Source: Ampullaceana balthica
Taxonomy: Eukaryota; Mollusca; Gastropoda; Lymnaeidae
Length of the DNA stretch: 64,000 bases
NCBI GenBank assembly: GCA_944989445.1
Contig: CALYLW010000012.1
Location: 1,033,001 to 1,097,000 of the forward strand
Direction: 5' to 3'
Below the pieces are notes generated by a model. It saw nothing but the letters and a program-made list of their open reading frames with translations. It did no database searches and was not told the origin of the DNA. This document shows positions 11,301 through 23,300 of the stretch, one piece after another. The stretch's first letter is position 1. Each line of letters begins with the position of its first letter. The position numbers and the translations under genes were made by a program.

Positions 11301-12469
11301 TAGCAGCAAAATTGTTACCGGGTGGACGTACTGCACATTCGGTGTTTAAAATACCGTTGAAGCTCACTACTACTTCAACTTGCAATATCAAACCTAACTC
11401 GCAACACGCGCAAACTATTCTGCAATCCAAATTGATTATATGGGACGAGGCGCAAATGACACATGCATACGCATTCCAGGCAGTTGACAGGTTGTTACGT
11501 GATCTCACAGGTGAGACGCACCCATTTTGAGGGAAAACAATACTATTGGGTGGAGATTTCCGACAAATACTCCCCGTTATTATGCGTGGCTCCCGAGCAC
11601 TCACTGTCGCCAGTTGCATTAACAAGCAATCTTTGTGGCGTCACATGCATGTACTTACACTGACGAAAAATATGAGAGCTCTTCCTGATGAACAACATTT
11701 CGCAAAATGGCTTCTCGATGTTGGAGACGGGACAAATGGAACTCTTGTAACATTACCTTCACATTGTTTTCCTATTCGTTCTAATCCCGTTCAACAACTA
11801 TATGGCGACCTCGACTTCTCAACTGTGGTTTCGGAACAACTCAGTACGCGAGCTATATTAAGTGTCACGAACGAAGACTCCCTGCACCTGAATGAACAAG
11901 TATTGAAACGTATCCCAACCGACGAAGTAACTTTTACCAGCGTTGACTACATCGTCACAGATGATCCCGCAGATCAGCTTTCATTCCCCGAAGAATTTCT
12001 GAACAGTCTTACCCCTACTGGCATGCCAACGCATAAACTGAAAATTAAAATTGGTTCAGTGGTCATGCTTCTTAGAAACCTCATGCCAACAAGAGGTCTC
12101 TGTAATGGCACTAGACTGACTGTTACCAGCATTCACCGCAACGTACTTGAGTGTAAAACTATCGCAGCTGCTACCTCACAAACTGTCCTTATTCCCCGGA
12201 TTGCCCTGACTCCATCAGATTCAAATTTGCCTTTTACCTTTACGCGCAGACAATTCCCTGTGAGATTAGCCTTTGCCATGACAATAAATAAAGCACAGGG
12301 CACGACGTTCAAAAAGATATTCCTGTATCTTCCAAAACCTGTTTTCAGTCATGGACAATTGTATGTTGCTCTCTCCAGAGTTCTTTCTTTTCATTCACTC
12401 ACAGTCGTTTGCCCAAACCCACCCCATTTGGCCAACTGTGTCTTTCAGGAAGTCTTCACCCGTCACTAA
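8362..12469 (+). pseudogene. Helitron Rep/helicase (RepHel) protein, two breaks
   Basis: Three open stretches form one protein: 8362-9147, 9059-11530 and 11531-12469. The Rep nuclease is marked by KRGLPHCHILL (two His of the HUH motif) near 9775-9800 and by YLYKYVYKGHD with its catalytic-type tyrosines near 10190-10220. The Pif1-type helicase has a Walker A DGPAGTGKTF near 11200 and a Walker B IIWDEAQM near 11440, then GGDFRQILPV, and ends with the KAQG and VALSR helicase motifs. One extra base near 9065 shifts the frame, and one in-frame TGA at 11528-11530 cuts the helicase. Known function: Rep nicks and joins DNA for rolling-circle transposition, and the helicase unwinds it. Confidence 0.93.
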
Positions 12470-12476
12470 ATCACTA

Positions 12477-12506
12477 GCGGCGTATGCTACGCCGCGGGTC
12501 AGCTAG
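12477..12506 (+). other. Helitron 3' terminus: hairpin and CTAG
   Basis: An 8-bp perfect stem, GCGGCGTA (12477-12484) and TACGCCGC (12488-12495), with a TGC loop, stands seven bases before CTAG. This is the Helitron transposition terminator. The same structure closes the copy at 30477-30506, and variants are at 28532-28562, 28782-28815 and 62815-62844. Confidence 0.9.
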
Positions 12507-12700
12507 TATAATATAAATAAACAAGCTCAATGTCCAGTATCTAAACATTTTAACAGTGTTGACCATGACGGTATTTCAGATGTTGCAGTTATATGCAAAC
12601 AATACCAGGATAGGATCCATATGGAAAATACTTATAAAACGATTTGGTACGTTGGCTCCATATGGAATTAACCAGATTCACAATTTTACCTAACTGCAGA
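12507..12700 (+). pseudogene. Penelope-like protein C-terminus, second part
   Basis: The reading frame resumes right after the Helitron: CPVSKHFNS with DVAVI, then a long helix and YVGSIWN. In Penelope GIY-YIG domains the HFN motif and a following Glu-containing helix come after the REHL motif, as here. The frame joins bases 5102 and 12507 exactly. Confidence 0.8.
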
Positions 12701-12724
12701 ATCTTTTTCCCGTTGTGGTTTTCT

Positions 12725-13018
12725 AGCGTAATTATTATCTTATCTATACAGACGCTCCTTCTATGCAGAAGATAGTTTGCGTCCACAGACCATGACAGAT
12801 GATCTGTTGGCAAGTGAAGCAGCGTTCACAGGCCACGGCTTTGTGGGTTCCATGCATTACCCAGCCGCCACTACATGTAGTGTTAGGTACCCATTCGGAG
12901 CGGGGTGACTCAGGGACGCCCTAGGCCCCGGGAACAAACCCTTTCCTTCAAACGGATTCGAACCCGTGACCATCGGTACGACAGTCCAGTGCGCTGCCAC
13001 TCGACCACCACGTCCCCA
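12725..13018 (-). mobile_element. tRNA-derived SINE, family 2
   Basis: On the minus strand the head reads GGGGACGTGGTGGTCGAGTGG (A box) and GGGTTCGAATCCG (B box), a clear pol III promoter. The body has CCCGGGGCCTAGGGCG and ends with a TATCTTAT-type tail near 12733. A second copy is at 41455-41740. GTGGTTTT at 715-722 of the 12 kb block and at 13020-13027 may be the target duplication. Confidence 0.85.
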
Positions 13019-13189
13019 CGTGGTTTTAACTGTAACCTTAGATAATTCCTTCATTTTTCTATATCCTGTGTCCTTGTTTTTTTTCGTTTTTCCTTTCATT
13101 TTATTTTACATGAATATTTTATATTATTTTATGATATAATATGTTTTAAGAATTTAAATATATGTCAGTACCTATTTTATGTTATTGTA

Positions 13190-13223
13190 CTGATGAAGGC
13201 ATTAGCCGAAACGTCTAATGTCG
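13190..13223 (+). ncRNA. Hammerhead ribozyme core, intact
   Basis: CTGATGA (13190-13196) is followed by a 3-bp stem II, GGC-ATTA-GCC (198-207 of this block), then GAAAC (13208-13212) and, after a short loop, GTC (13220-13222), the expected cleavage triplet. Stem III would be only about two pairs, as in the minimal hammerheads described in Penelope-like elements. It lies in the right terminal repeat. Stem I pairing is not clear by eye. Role known from the family: self-cleavage of the element RNA. Confidence 0.7.
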
Positions 13224-13484
13224 TTTTAGTTTAAAATAAAGCTCAAATTTATGATTTTAATTACACACTTTTTTGTGTATTTTGTATTTTGTGATTTAGA
13301 AATACATTACTTATAAATGTTGTTAAATTAAATAACTCAATTTTAAACTGCGGATAGTTATGTTTTGACATTAAATCAGAGAGATTTGGAGGGAAAGAGC
13401 ATGAAAAATTTAAACTGACATTTCCGCATGTGCTACTAAAATCATAGAGGTCAGTGTCCGTGAGCTATAAAACAAGTTGTGTGT

Positions 13485-13534
13485 TTGTATTATTATTATT
13501 ATTATTATTATAATATTATTATTATTATTATTAC

Positions 13535-13575
<41 letters not shown>
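13485..13575 (+). repeat. (TTA)n microsatellite
   Basis: About 30 near-perfect TTA units with one or two interruptions, 70 bases from the gene B exon that ends at 13644. Confidence 0.95.
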
Positions 13576-13643
13576 GTATTTACTTTTTTTAATGGTTTTG
13601 TATATTTTTTTTTAAATTATTATTTTAATATTCTTTTTATTAC

Positions 13644-13856
13644 CTTTCTTTCCTGCCGGAAAGTTCCCAAATTTAAATCTGACACAGCGAGGTGGTTCTC
13701 CATTCCACGACGAACCGTTACAAAACAGTCGATCGAGCCCTAACCTGCGATAGCCTCTATTACAAGAGAAGCTGGCGATGGCCTTTTCCGTGCCTTCAAA
13801 TTCGACATCATGGACGGAACCGTTTGGCAAAACATATGTCTTGGTACATCCGGGTT
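13644..13856 (-). CDS. Gene B, CCP (sushi) exon 2
   Basis: The acceptor AG precedes 13856 and the donor GTAATA follows 13644; both are phase 1 and the exon is 213 bases. It encodes one CCP module: a first Cys after EPG, NGSVH, SFSCNRGYR, LFCNGSSW and PPRCV, giving the four canonical cysteines and the Trp. CCP modules mediate extracellular protein binding. The homologous gene C exon (26183-26359) stops just after the last Cys. Here the matching donor position has lost its GT, and the exon runs 12-15 codons on to a new donor, adding a basic tail (FKFGNFPAGKK). Order and phase place it between CCP exon 1 (15891-16052) and the MAM exon at 376-528. Confidence 0.88.
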
Positions 13857-13904
13857 CTGAAAAAATTATTGTTTTCTTTAACAATATTATTGTTTTAATT
13901 TTAA

Positions 13905-14022
<118 letters not shown>

Positions 14023-14060
14023 TTATTTATTTATTTATGTATTTATTTTATTATTTATTT

Positions 14061-14640
14061 ACGAGCAACAAAGCTCGTCCAAGGACGTTGCGCCAACGTT
14101 CGGTGGCATGTTGAAACTCCCCTCCAACAACCGTCTCGACCAGCATACATGTGCATCATATCAAAAATACTATTCATTATAGTTAAAATAAATAATTCGT
14201 AAAAACAGAGCTTTTGACTATAAATCCCAACGCGCATAACTCAAATTAAAGTCTTGGAAGAAAATAACTCGTTTTGAACTTCCGCGTAAACTTGTTCAAT
14301 ATGATTGGCTGTAGGAGTCATGTGTGTTTGAGAGACTAATCGTTATCGATGACAGGACAGAACTTAGCCTTTTATTATATAGGATATTTATCTCTATATT
14401 ATTTGTGTGAATGGTTCATAGGAATCACAAGAGATTAGTTTGTCGCGATGAAAATGTTATTACGCATTTTAAATGTATGTACTGAGTTTTTTTAATTTTT
14501 TTAAATGTCAATTTTAGTGGTCCTGTAGGTATTTGTATGCAGGTGTTGAAAATAGAAGAATATACTCTTTATTCTTTTAATAAATTAACCATATTTTCAT
14601 GGTACTCTACACTTTCATTATCAGCACCAAAATTAAACAA
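14061..14640. other. Intron of gene B, no clear feature
   Basis: AT-rich intron sequence. A stretch near 14270-14310 (CGTTTTGAACTTCCGC...TTGTTCAATATGAT) resembles the short repeat at 15600 and 27880. Confidence 0.4.
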
Positions 14641-15112
14641 ACCTGTAAAAACAATGTTTTTGACTATAAATCTCTTATTTATGAGACATAACTAAAAGTA
14701 TTGATTGTGTTCAAATGCGACAAACATTTACAGACTGACACCGACTTATATCCCCTGGCTTTAAAACTGGGGGAAGGGTGAGGGGTTTTGGACATCGATG
14801 GGTGGCGTTAACGCGTGAAGTCAACTGGCACGTGAAATAAAAACAATAGCAAACTGTGAAAGTGAATTACATATGTTAAGTAGAGATAAACTAAAAATGC
14901 ATCAATTTAATTACGGTTCGTTCGATTTATCTGAAAATTTGATACGATGCATTGTTAGGTGACACGAGTCTATGTGCAAAATTTCAGCTCGATACCATGC
15001 ATTACGGGAAGTGTGTCATTTTTACTTTTGCTTTTTGCACCTGCCCGACGATGAACAACAGCGAGAGAGACAGAGAGAGACGGCGGTGAAGTTAATATAA
15101 GGGATTTAAAAA
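14641..15112 (-). repeat. Copy of repeat X without LINE
   Basis: Reverse-oriented X copy with an empty LINE target: GAGACATAACT is present once near 14690. Both inverted ends are visible, near 14672 and 15100. It lies in the intron between CCP exons 1 and 2 of gene B. Confidence 0.85.
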
Positions 15113-15599
15113 TTAAACTTTTTAATGGCAACAATTTAAATGAGAACAAACAAAACTCAAGATTACACAACAAAGCCGCTAGTGTAAAACTGTAGGATAT
15201 CTAATAAAATAAACTCGTATAAAAATAAACAATAAATTAATTAAATATGATTTACTTGTCATCATTGTTGAGCCAGCACGCTGCTGATATTTTACTTATA
15301 CATAAAATTAAATTCCGAATCCATTTGTAAATTTAAGCGTCAATTTTTTACTTTATAATCGTTTTTCTCCAAAAGTTGAAAAAACCTTTTAAAATGAAAG
15401 AAACATACTTTGAAGTGCTTTTTATATTAGTACATCTTAAATTACACGAATTTTACATTAGAGCTGATAATTATTCAGTCTAAGTTAAATTTTATTCCAA
15501 TTTTACTCATATTAAAATTTTACATCACCAGATCAAAAGTCAGTAGCTTAAGTTTTTTCTATGTTCAGTTATTAACAACATAATAAAATTCCCGTAATG

Positions 15600-15835
15600 A
15601 ATGTAATGCTTCTTGGATGTAATGCTGATTTTTTCAATAGTGCGAACCAAAAATTACTGCACCAAATATAACTCTTTTCGAACGTTCCGCATAAAATTGT
15701 TCAATATGATAATAAATTATGAATCAAATAAAAATAAATAAAATAAATGAAAGTTCTGTATGACGTTATTTTTTAATCTGATGTGTATTGATTTTGAAAA
15801 CTTGCGTCATTTTTGACAAGTGATAAAATTCTAGT
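15600..15835 (+). repeat. Short dispersed repeat ending CTAGT
   Basis: Shares long stretches with 27880-28060: ACTCTTTTCGAACGTTCC, GTTCAATATGATAATAA and GTCATTTTTGACA followed by GTGAT. Both copies end at a CTAGT, so this may be a short Helitron derivative. Confidence 0.6.
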
Positions 15836-15890
15836 TAACAACATAATAACGTTGAAAACAATAGCGAGAATATGAAACAATTGGACTTAC

Positions 15891-16052
15891 TGATACACGT
15901 GGGCAGCTTAGGGTCCCAGGTGTTAAATATCGTACACCTTGACTTTCTGGAACCATACATCGTGAAGCCACTTTCACACCGGATTGTATGCTTGGCCTTG
16001 TTCTCATCAAGCCTAACATAACTGGCATTGGTGCTTTGAATGGCACGGCACA
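15891..16052 (-). CDS. Gene B, CCP (sushi) exon 1
   Basis: This 162-base phase 1-1 exon lies between the AG before 16052 and the GTAAGT after 15891. It has exactly the length of the homologous gene C exon 25587-25748. It encodes a CCP module with CRAIQ at the start, IRCESGFTMYG in the middle, RCTIFNTWD and PTCIS at the end, holding the four Cys and the Trp. It follows the signal-peptide exon at 16827-16911 in matching phase. The product would be the most N-terminal ectodomain module. Confidence 0.9.
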
Positions 16053-16826
16053 CTACAGGGTGGAGATTTGAGAAGCGAGACGGGGCAACAATTATTTTCA
16101 ATAATTTTCTATGATTTTGTTGCCTTCGGTAACAAAATTACATTTAAGTTACTCATTATTTTAAAAGTCATGTATCTATTGATTGTCATACTTTTTTTTA
16201 AAAAGAAAAACATTTTCATGTCTGAGGAAAATTACATTTGGAGGGAGATAATTAAGTACACTTTTATTAAGAAACGTCTAACTTTAACATATAACATTTT
16301 TTTCAATACTTATAAAAAAGATATCATAATAATTCAATTATATGCTCTGATTTTCGATTACCTTAGCCCCGCAACCTTGGCACGTAATATTTAAAATTTT
16401 GCATTATTCATTTACCAATAGATTTAATTAGAAACCATGTGAAAGTTTTTTAAAGATTTAAATTAGGTTTCATGATTTGTTGGAAAAATGGGCAACAGTA
16501 CTATTTACACTACATATATATATCGATATAGACTTCATCATATAGATATACATTAGTACATACAGTTGAGATTTACTAACAATATAAATAATGTACAATA
16601 CCTACAAACAAAAATTTAATAGTAAAAAGAAAATGATATATTTAAAGACGAAGTAGTTTATTGCCGATTGATTAAATTATATTACAATGCTATAAGTTTC
16701 ACAAAATCATTTATTTATCTATTTTCAACCTACCTAATCTATTTATTTGTCTATATGGTATCATGCATATCATATGCATTGCTCAATTTTTACCATCAAT
16801 AAACTATTTATTTCTCTACGAGTTAC

Positions 16827-16911
16827 CTTCCAAAAGCCTCGATGGCATTGACGTAGCTATATGTATCACACACAGTAACAGAATGACCTGGTAGATAGCC
16901 TTTGAAATCAT
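16827..16911 (-). CDS. Gene B, first coding exon: signal peptide
   Basis: ATG at 16911-16909 opens 28 codons: MISKAIYQ, a hydrophobic run (VILLLCVIHIA) and a TSMP region that could be the cleavage site, then GTAACT as a phase 1 donor. Length (85 bases) and phase equal those of the first coding exon of gene C (25126-25210), which supports a paralogous, head-to-head gene pair. No TATA box is obvious upstream. I chose this ATG because it is the only one in frame with both the hydrophobic core and the donor. Confidence 0.82.
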
Positions 16912-18089
16912 CGTTCTGTAGACACAACTGATCACAACTGTTATTGAATTACTTTTTACTTTTTCCCCTGAATATCTACAACATACTTGAGGAAAACATT
17001 GTGTGTTTTTTTTAAATCATAGACAAATGAATTGTTGAAATTAACTTTTGTTAATTAACTTATATTTACAAGCTAGAAATGCAGGAATGATTCAATTAAT
17101 TAATTATAAGAAATAAGTTAATAAGGAAACATTGTTTTCAAATAATTTCTTTGATGTATAGTGGATGAAAATTTCTTTGCAAAAAAATCTCACAATTCAT
17201 CCAAATGATCCCTAATGTAAATGAAAATGAAGATTAAGATTTTCTTTTAAGAACCTCTTATTTATGCATTTTTAAACATATATTAATTCGGTCAACGCTT
17301 AATTAAGAAATATAGTAACAGTGCTTGGAGTATAAGCGTTGAATATTTAAAAAATCCTCTTGACACTTTACGCTGAAGGCGTTGAACTTTTCATGCAAAA
17401 AGGCGGACAGTTCTGTTGTCTAGATCAGTTGGGGTTCTCAAAGTTTGTTTTAACAAACAGAGAAAATGTTTGCCATTTGTTAAATTATGTTATTTTTTTA
17501 AATAAATACATACAATCGAATTCTATTTTATGTGAAATGAATAATTTCAATTAGGATATTAACTATAAATAGTAAAATTTTACCACTCCATATCGTATTT
17601 TTACAAAAAGTTTTTAAAATATTTTTTTTATTTAGGCAAACCTATCAAAAATTGTATGCGATACGAAAAAAATTAAATTTAAATAATTATTTTTTTTGCT
17701 AGAGATGTTAAAGTTTAGCAATGTTCATCTCTTTTTTATCGGTATTGTAAATTGCCACGCAACTAGCCTCAGCTGGAGAAAAATTGAAAAATATCCCACT
17801 TACCTCCCTCAAACACAGACATTTAATTTGTGTTGTCTGCATTAAACGTAATGTTTTATGACCAATATTTTGAGAAACACTGGACAAATATGTTTCCTGC
17901 TCCTCTTGCTCGTCATGACTCTAAAATATGCGGTAAAAAATCGCATGTTGCAGTGGATTAGCTATTTCCTGTTTAAAAGTTTGGACTTTGAATGAAAAGA
18001 ACTTGGAAGCAAAGCGGAAGGGTGCAATACAAAGGTGAACTTTAACGTTAAAAATAGACACAGCTTCTATTGAAAATACTCTTTTTTAA
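16912..18089. other. Region upstream of gene B, nothing recognised
   Basis: AT-rich, without a convincing ORF or repeat. It should contain the gene B promoter and forms part of the 8.2 kb spacer between the divergent genes B and C. Confidence 0.5.
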
Positions 18090-20310
18090 AATTTATTATT
18101 ACTTTTTTGTCCTTGATATGCCACCACAGACCTCTGGTGCTATGACTAAAACAACGGAATAAATTATCTTATAAACTCATTAAACTACAGTTGTCTTCAA
18201 ACCAAGAATGAAACAATTTGCGATAAGACAGTTTAATTCTACCTTGACGTTAAAGACAATATGTTTTACTTTTAAGTGCAGTCTTGAAGGACTTGGTATT
18301 TGGAATACTACGGATGTGTAATGGTAGAGAGTTCCATTGTTTGGCTGCACAAAAAGAGAATGACCTTTCGCAAAAGTTTTAGTTCGTGTCTTAGGAACAC
18401 AGAGAATACGTGTGTCTGCAGAAGAGCGTACTGACGACTGGGTGAGTAGACCGACAGAAGTTCAGTAAGATAGGAAGGAGATGAGTCAGAAAAGAAGTTG
18501 TGACAGAGAACAGCCAGTTTGTAATCAATTCGAGCTTGTATAGGTAGCCAATGAAGTGAGTAAAGTAGCGGGGTAACATGGTCATGTTTTTTTGCCTTAA
18601 GAACTAGTCTGGCAGCTGAATTTTGAACTTTCTGTAGTTTTTCAATGCATTGTTTTGGCGCACCTGACAGAAGAGAATTGCAATAATCAATGCGAGATAG
18701 AACAAGAGCACAGACTAGAGTTTTTGTTGCACTAACTGTTAAGTAATGACGGAATGAGCTGATCTGACGAATGGCGGTGTAGGCAGAGCGACAGATGTGA
18801 TTGATGAAGTTGTTGGTAGACATGTTCAGAAATAATGTAGCCAAGATTCCTAGTCGATGTTTTGAACAGTATATCAGAACTAGCCACCTGAATAGAATTA
18901 GGAAGAGACAAAGTACTGCGTGATTTATTGTTGCAGAATAGGAGTGCTTCTGTCTTATCGTCATTCAGCTTTAGCTTGCTGAAAGTCATCCAAGACTTTA
19001 CCTCACCAATGCACTCCTGCATCAATTGGACAGTGGAGTCAATATCAGAGGGATCAGTGTGAGTGTATAGCTGAGTATCATCTGCAAATGATTGGCTTTT
19101 AACTGAATGCTTTTCGAGCAGTAGAAGTAGTGGCCTTGTATACATTACGAAAAGAACCGGACCCAAAACGGAGCCTTGAGGCACACCATAAACCAAGTCA
19201 GCTCTGTGAGAGATACAGCCATTTACTGATACCACCTGTGATCTGTTAGATAAGTATGATTGAAACCAAGCAAGAACTGAGCCAGAAATCCCAAAATAAT
19301 TTTCCAGGGTTTTTAGCAACGTTTGATGGTCAACGGTGTCAAAGGCTGCACTAAGATCTAAAAGGACCAATATATAGATTTTTCCACTGTCCAGTGCGAG
19401 TAGGAGTTCATTTGTTACCTTCAACAGGGTGGTCTCTGTGCTGTGAGAAGGTCTGTAGGCCGACTGATTAGGACTTAGAAGAGTGTTGTCGTTAAGATAA
19501 GCAAAAAGTTGTTTTAAGACAAGTTTTTCTATGACCTTCGATATAAATGAAATATTAGACACAGGTCGATAGTTGTTTAAATTATTTTAGTCTAGACCTT
19601 GTTTTTTTAGCAATGGTTTTATTACAGCAGATTTACATAAGGTGGGAAAAGAACCAGATGTTAGACTCTCATTTACCTTATTGGTTATTGTTGGGAGTAA
19701 GAGATCTAGTGACTCAAACAATAGTGGAGTGGGTATTGGATCAAGAGAGCAGGACGTTGGCTTAGATTTTAGAATATCAGCTTGGACCTCATTTTCCGTA
19801 ACAGGCTGGAAAATTTCAAAGTTTGACCTTACAGCAAAAGAAGGAGATAAATTATGAGGTGGTAAAATCGTTCTGTCAAGCTCAGCCCGAATTTCGGCAA
19901 TTTTGTTTGTAAAAAAATTACAAAATATATCTGGTTGTTCATGCAATGGATATACAGAGGAAAGGACCACAGCTTTACCACTCCCTATGAGTTTATTACA
20001 TACTTTAAATAGTTGCCTACAAGTACTACTTGTGAGTATTTTATTACTATAGTACGAGGGTTTTGCTTGATGTACGATGTTAGTCATACGTCGCATGGCG
20101 GTAGAATAAATTTGCTTATGTACGACATGTCTTGTCTTCAACCACGTATTTTACGCTACACGGCGATATTTCTTTGCGCGTCGAAGTTCATCCCTTATTG
20201 TTGAATACCAGGAAGCTGTCCGTGTTGACTTTACATTGTGGCGAGTGACAGGGGCATTGTTATCCAGCACAGTAAACAATTAATCAGCGCTTCAACCAAA
20301 TCTGAACTAT
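18090..20310 (-). mobile_element. L2/CR1-group LINE, ORF2 remnant
   Basis: Minus-strand reverse transcriptase of L2/CR1-like type, in pieces 19587-20141, 18732-19562 and 18308-18964. Motifs: NNYRPVSNISF, LDLSAAFDTVDH, YGVPQGSVLGP, SFADDTQLYTH, then LSRIDYCNSLL, KVQNSAARLV and LHWLPIQARIDYK. One in-frame TAA stands near 19585, and a frameshift lies near 18840. The endonuclease is missing, so it is 5'-truncated, with an untranslated tail down to about 18090. It is inactive. It lies between genes B and C. Confidence 0.88.
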
Positions 20311-20342
20311 CACTTGAAATGAATCTCATAAAGAAGTTCAAT

Positions 20343-23300
20343 TTTTAAATCCCTTATAATAACTTCACGGCCGTCTCTGTCGTCATCTCGCTCTCTGTCT
20401 CTGTCGTTCTGTCGTGATCTCTGTCAAGGGGGAAGGGGGGTGGAAAAACAAAAGTAAAAAATGACCCACTTTCCGTCATGCGATCGAGCTGAAATTTGGC
20501 ACAAAGTTCCGTGTCACCTAACAATGCATCGTATCAACATTTCAGATCGATCGAACATACCGTAATTAAATTAATGCATTTTTAGTTTATCCTTATATAA
20601 TGTATGCAATTCAAATTCACGGTTTGTTATTGTTATTTTGCCCAGTGACAGTTGAGTTGACGCTTTGACGCGACCCATCGAAGTACCGGCGTGCTTTTGT
20701 TTACATTTTACGTGTTATGCTGAGCTCGGTCCCACCCCCTAGGGTTATGAAGCAAAGTTCAGTTAAGACAGATTCAGTCTGTAAATGTTTGTAGCGTTTG
20801 AAAATAATCAATACTGTTAGTTATGTTTCATATATAAGGGATTTATAGTCAAAAACTTTGTTTTTACGGGTTTGTTTTTTAAATCCCTTATATTAACTTC
20901 TCCGGCGTCTCTGTCTGTCATCATCTCTCTCTGTCTTGGGCGGGCGGAAAAACAAAAGTCAAAAATGACCCACTTCCCGTAATTCGATCGAGCTGAAAAT
21001 TGGCACACGGACCCGTCTCACCTAAAAATGCATCGTATCAAAATTTCAGATCGATCGATCGAACGTACCGTTATTAAATTAATGCATTTTTAGTTTATCT
21101 CTATACGAGGTATGTAATTCAATTTCACGGTTTTTTCTTGTTTTTTTTCCATTCGAGAGTTTGAGTTGACGCTTTGACGCGACCCATCGAAGTACCGGCG
21201 TGCTTTTGTTTACATTTTACGTGTCACGCTGAGCTCGGACCAGCGATCGGTGACCAGACTTTTCCCCTCTCCCGACCCCCCCCCTAGGGTTATGAAGCAA
21301 AATTGAGTTAAGACAGATTCAGTCTGTAAATGTTTGTCACGTTTGAAAATAATCAATAATGTTAGTTATGTCTCATATATAAGAGATTTATAGTGAAAAC
21401 CTTGTTTTTACGGGTTTGTTTTATTAAATCCCTTATATTAACTTCACCGCCGTCTCTGTCTCTCTGTCTCTATCTCTTTCTGTCTGTCGTTATCTCTCTC
21501 TGTCTTGTGCGGGCGGAAAAACAAAAGTCAAAAATGACCCATTTTCCGTTATTCGATCGAGCTGAAAATTGGCACACGGGCCCGTCTCACCTAACAATGC
21601 ATGGTATCTCATTTTCAGATCGATCGAACGTACCGTAATTAAATTAATGCATTTTTAGTTTATCCTTATATAACGTATGTAATTCAAATTCACTGTTTAT
21701 TATTGTTTTTTTTCACGTGATTGTTCAGTCACGCGTTGACGCGACCCATCGAAGTACCGGCGTGCTTTTGTTTACATTTAACGTGTCACGCTGAGCTCGG
21801 TCCAACTATCGGTGACCAGATCTTTCACCTCTCCCACCCGCCCACCCCAGGGGTTATAAAGCGAAGGAAAGTTAAGACGGATTCAGTCTGTAAATGTTTG
21901 TTGCGTTTGAAAATAATCAATGCTTTTAGTTATGTCACATATATAAGGGATTTATAGTCAAAAATTTTTTTTTACGGGTTTTTTTTTAAATCCCTTATAT
22001 TAACTTCTAAAGCTTGTCTGTCGTCATCTCTCTCTGTCGTCATCTCTGTCTTGGGCGGGCGGATAAACAAAAGTCAAAAATGGCCCACTTCCCGTCATGC
22101 CATCGAGCTGAAATTTGGCACACGGACTCGTGTCACCTAACAATGCATCGTATCAAATTTCAGATCGATGGAACGTACCGTAATTAAAGTAATGCATTTT
22201 TAGTTTATCTCTATACGAGGTGTGTAATTCAATTTCACAGTTTGTTATTGTTTTTTTTTCACGTGAGAGCTCAGTTCGCGCGTTGACGCGAGCCATCGAA
22301 GCACCGGCGTGCTTTTATTTACATTTTACGTGTCACGCTGAGCTCGGTCCAGTGATCGTTGACCAGACCTTTCACCTCCCCCACCCCCCACCCCGTTTAT
22401 ACAGCAGGAGTTAAGGCAGATACAGTCTGTACATGTCGCGTTTCAAGATGATAAATACTTTTAATTATGACTCATATATAAGGGATTTATAGTCAAAAAC
22501 GTAGTTTTTTACGGGTTTGTTTTATTAAATCCCTTATATTAACTTCAAAATCTTGTCTTTCGTCATCTCTCTCTGTCGTGATCTCTGTCTTGGGCGGGCG
22601 GAAAGACAAAAAGTAAAAAATGACCCATTTCCCGTGAAGCCATCGAGCTGACATTTGGCACACGGACCCGTGTCACTTAACAATGCATCTTATCAAAATG
22701 TCAGATCGATCGAACGTACCGTAATTAAATTAATGCATTTTTAGTTTATCTATATAAACTACATTTAGCGGTCGCTATTGTTTACATTTTACTGGTCACT
22801 TGACTTCACGCCAGCCAGCGGTGAACACATCTCGTGTTTTAACCAGGTGGTTTACACCAGGAGTGAGTTAACGCGTTGACGCCACCCGTCCATGTTCACA
22901 CCCCCTCCCCCTTCCCCCAGTTCTAAAGCCAGGGGAGATAATTTCGGTTTCAGTCTGTAAATGTTTGTCGCGTTTACACATAATCAATACTTTTAGTTAT
23001 GTCCCACTTAAACCGCCCTATGTGTTATGTACACGTCCCGAAATACGTTTGTCTTTAACTGACACGGCAGTGACGAAACACAGCCCTGAACATGTACAGA
23101 AAGCGGCTGCCCTTGAGACGATAGAAGGGTTCGCGGGAACCCAAGTAAAGGTGTTCACGGATGGGTCTGCCAGCTCAAGTGAAGGAATTGCAGGATATGG
23201 TGCGCTCATCTTATACCCATTAGGAGGGCCACCAAAGGAAGAACTTTCAGGTCCCTGTGGGACTATGGCATCGCATTACGATGCGGAACTTGAGGCTATA

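Larger units (their letters stand above)
5103..12506 (+). mobile_element. Near-complete 7.4 kb autonomous-type Helitron
   Basis: The element begins TCTATATATATAATTCTC at 5103 and ends CTAG at 12503-12506, between host A (5102) and T (12507), with no target duplication. This A|T insertion rule, the TC start, the CTRR end and the hairpin just before the end are Helitron hallmarks. Contents in order: a tRNA-Val-like segment, an OTU-like protease remnant, an AT-rich stretch with a SINE, C2H2 zinc fingers, a Rep HUH endonuclease and a Pif1-like helicase. Short relatives with the same ends occur at 29974-30506, 56882-57406 and about 62299-62844. The few coding breaks mean it is dead but not ancient. 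Confidence 0.92.
4321..13275 (+). mobile_element. Penelope-like element with inverted terminal repeats, split by a Helitron and a SINE
   Basis: The outer limits are an inverted repeat: about 4321-4556 (minus) matches about 13050-13275 (plus), including the stretch around the hammerhead core. Between them are the C-terminal coding parts of a Penelope-like protein, 4566-5102 and 12507-12700. A Helitron occupies 5103-12506 and a tRNA-type SINE about 12725-13018. The RT domain is absent, so the copy was already 5'-truncated. Penelope-like elements are known for a GIY-YIG endonuclease, terminal repeats in direct or inverted arrangement, and hammerhead motifs; all three appear here. Confidence 0.85.

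Noticed and set aside
12725..13018. True tRNA gene on the minus strand
   Set aside because: Good A and B boxes, but the sequence continues into a SINE body and has a near-identical copy at 41455-41740.
13477..13743. Leu/Ile-rich plus-strand frame
   Set aside because: Translation of the (TTA)n microsatellite.
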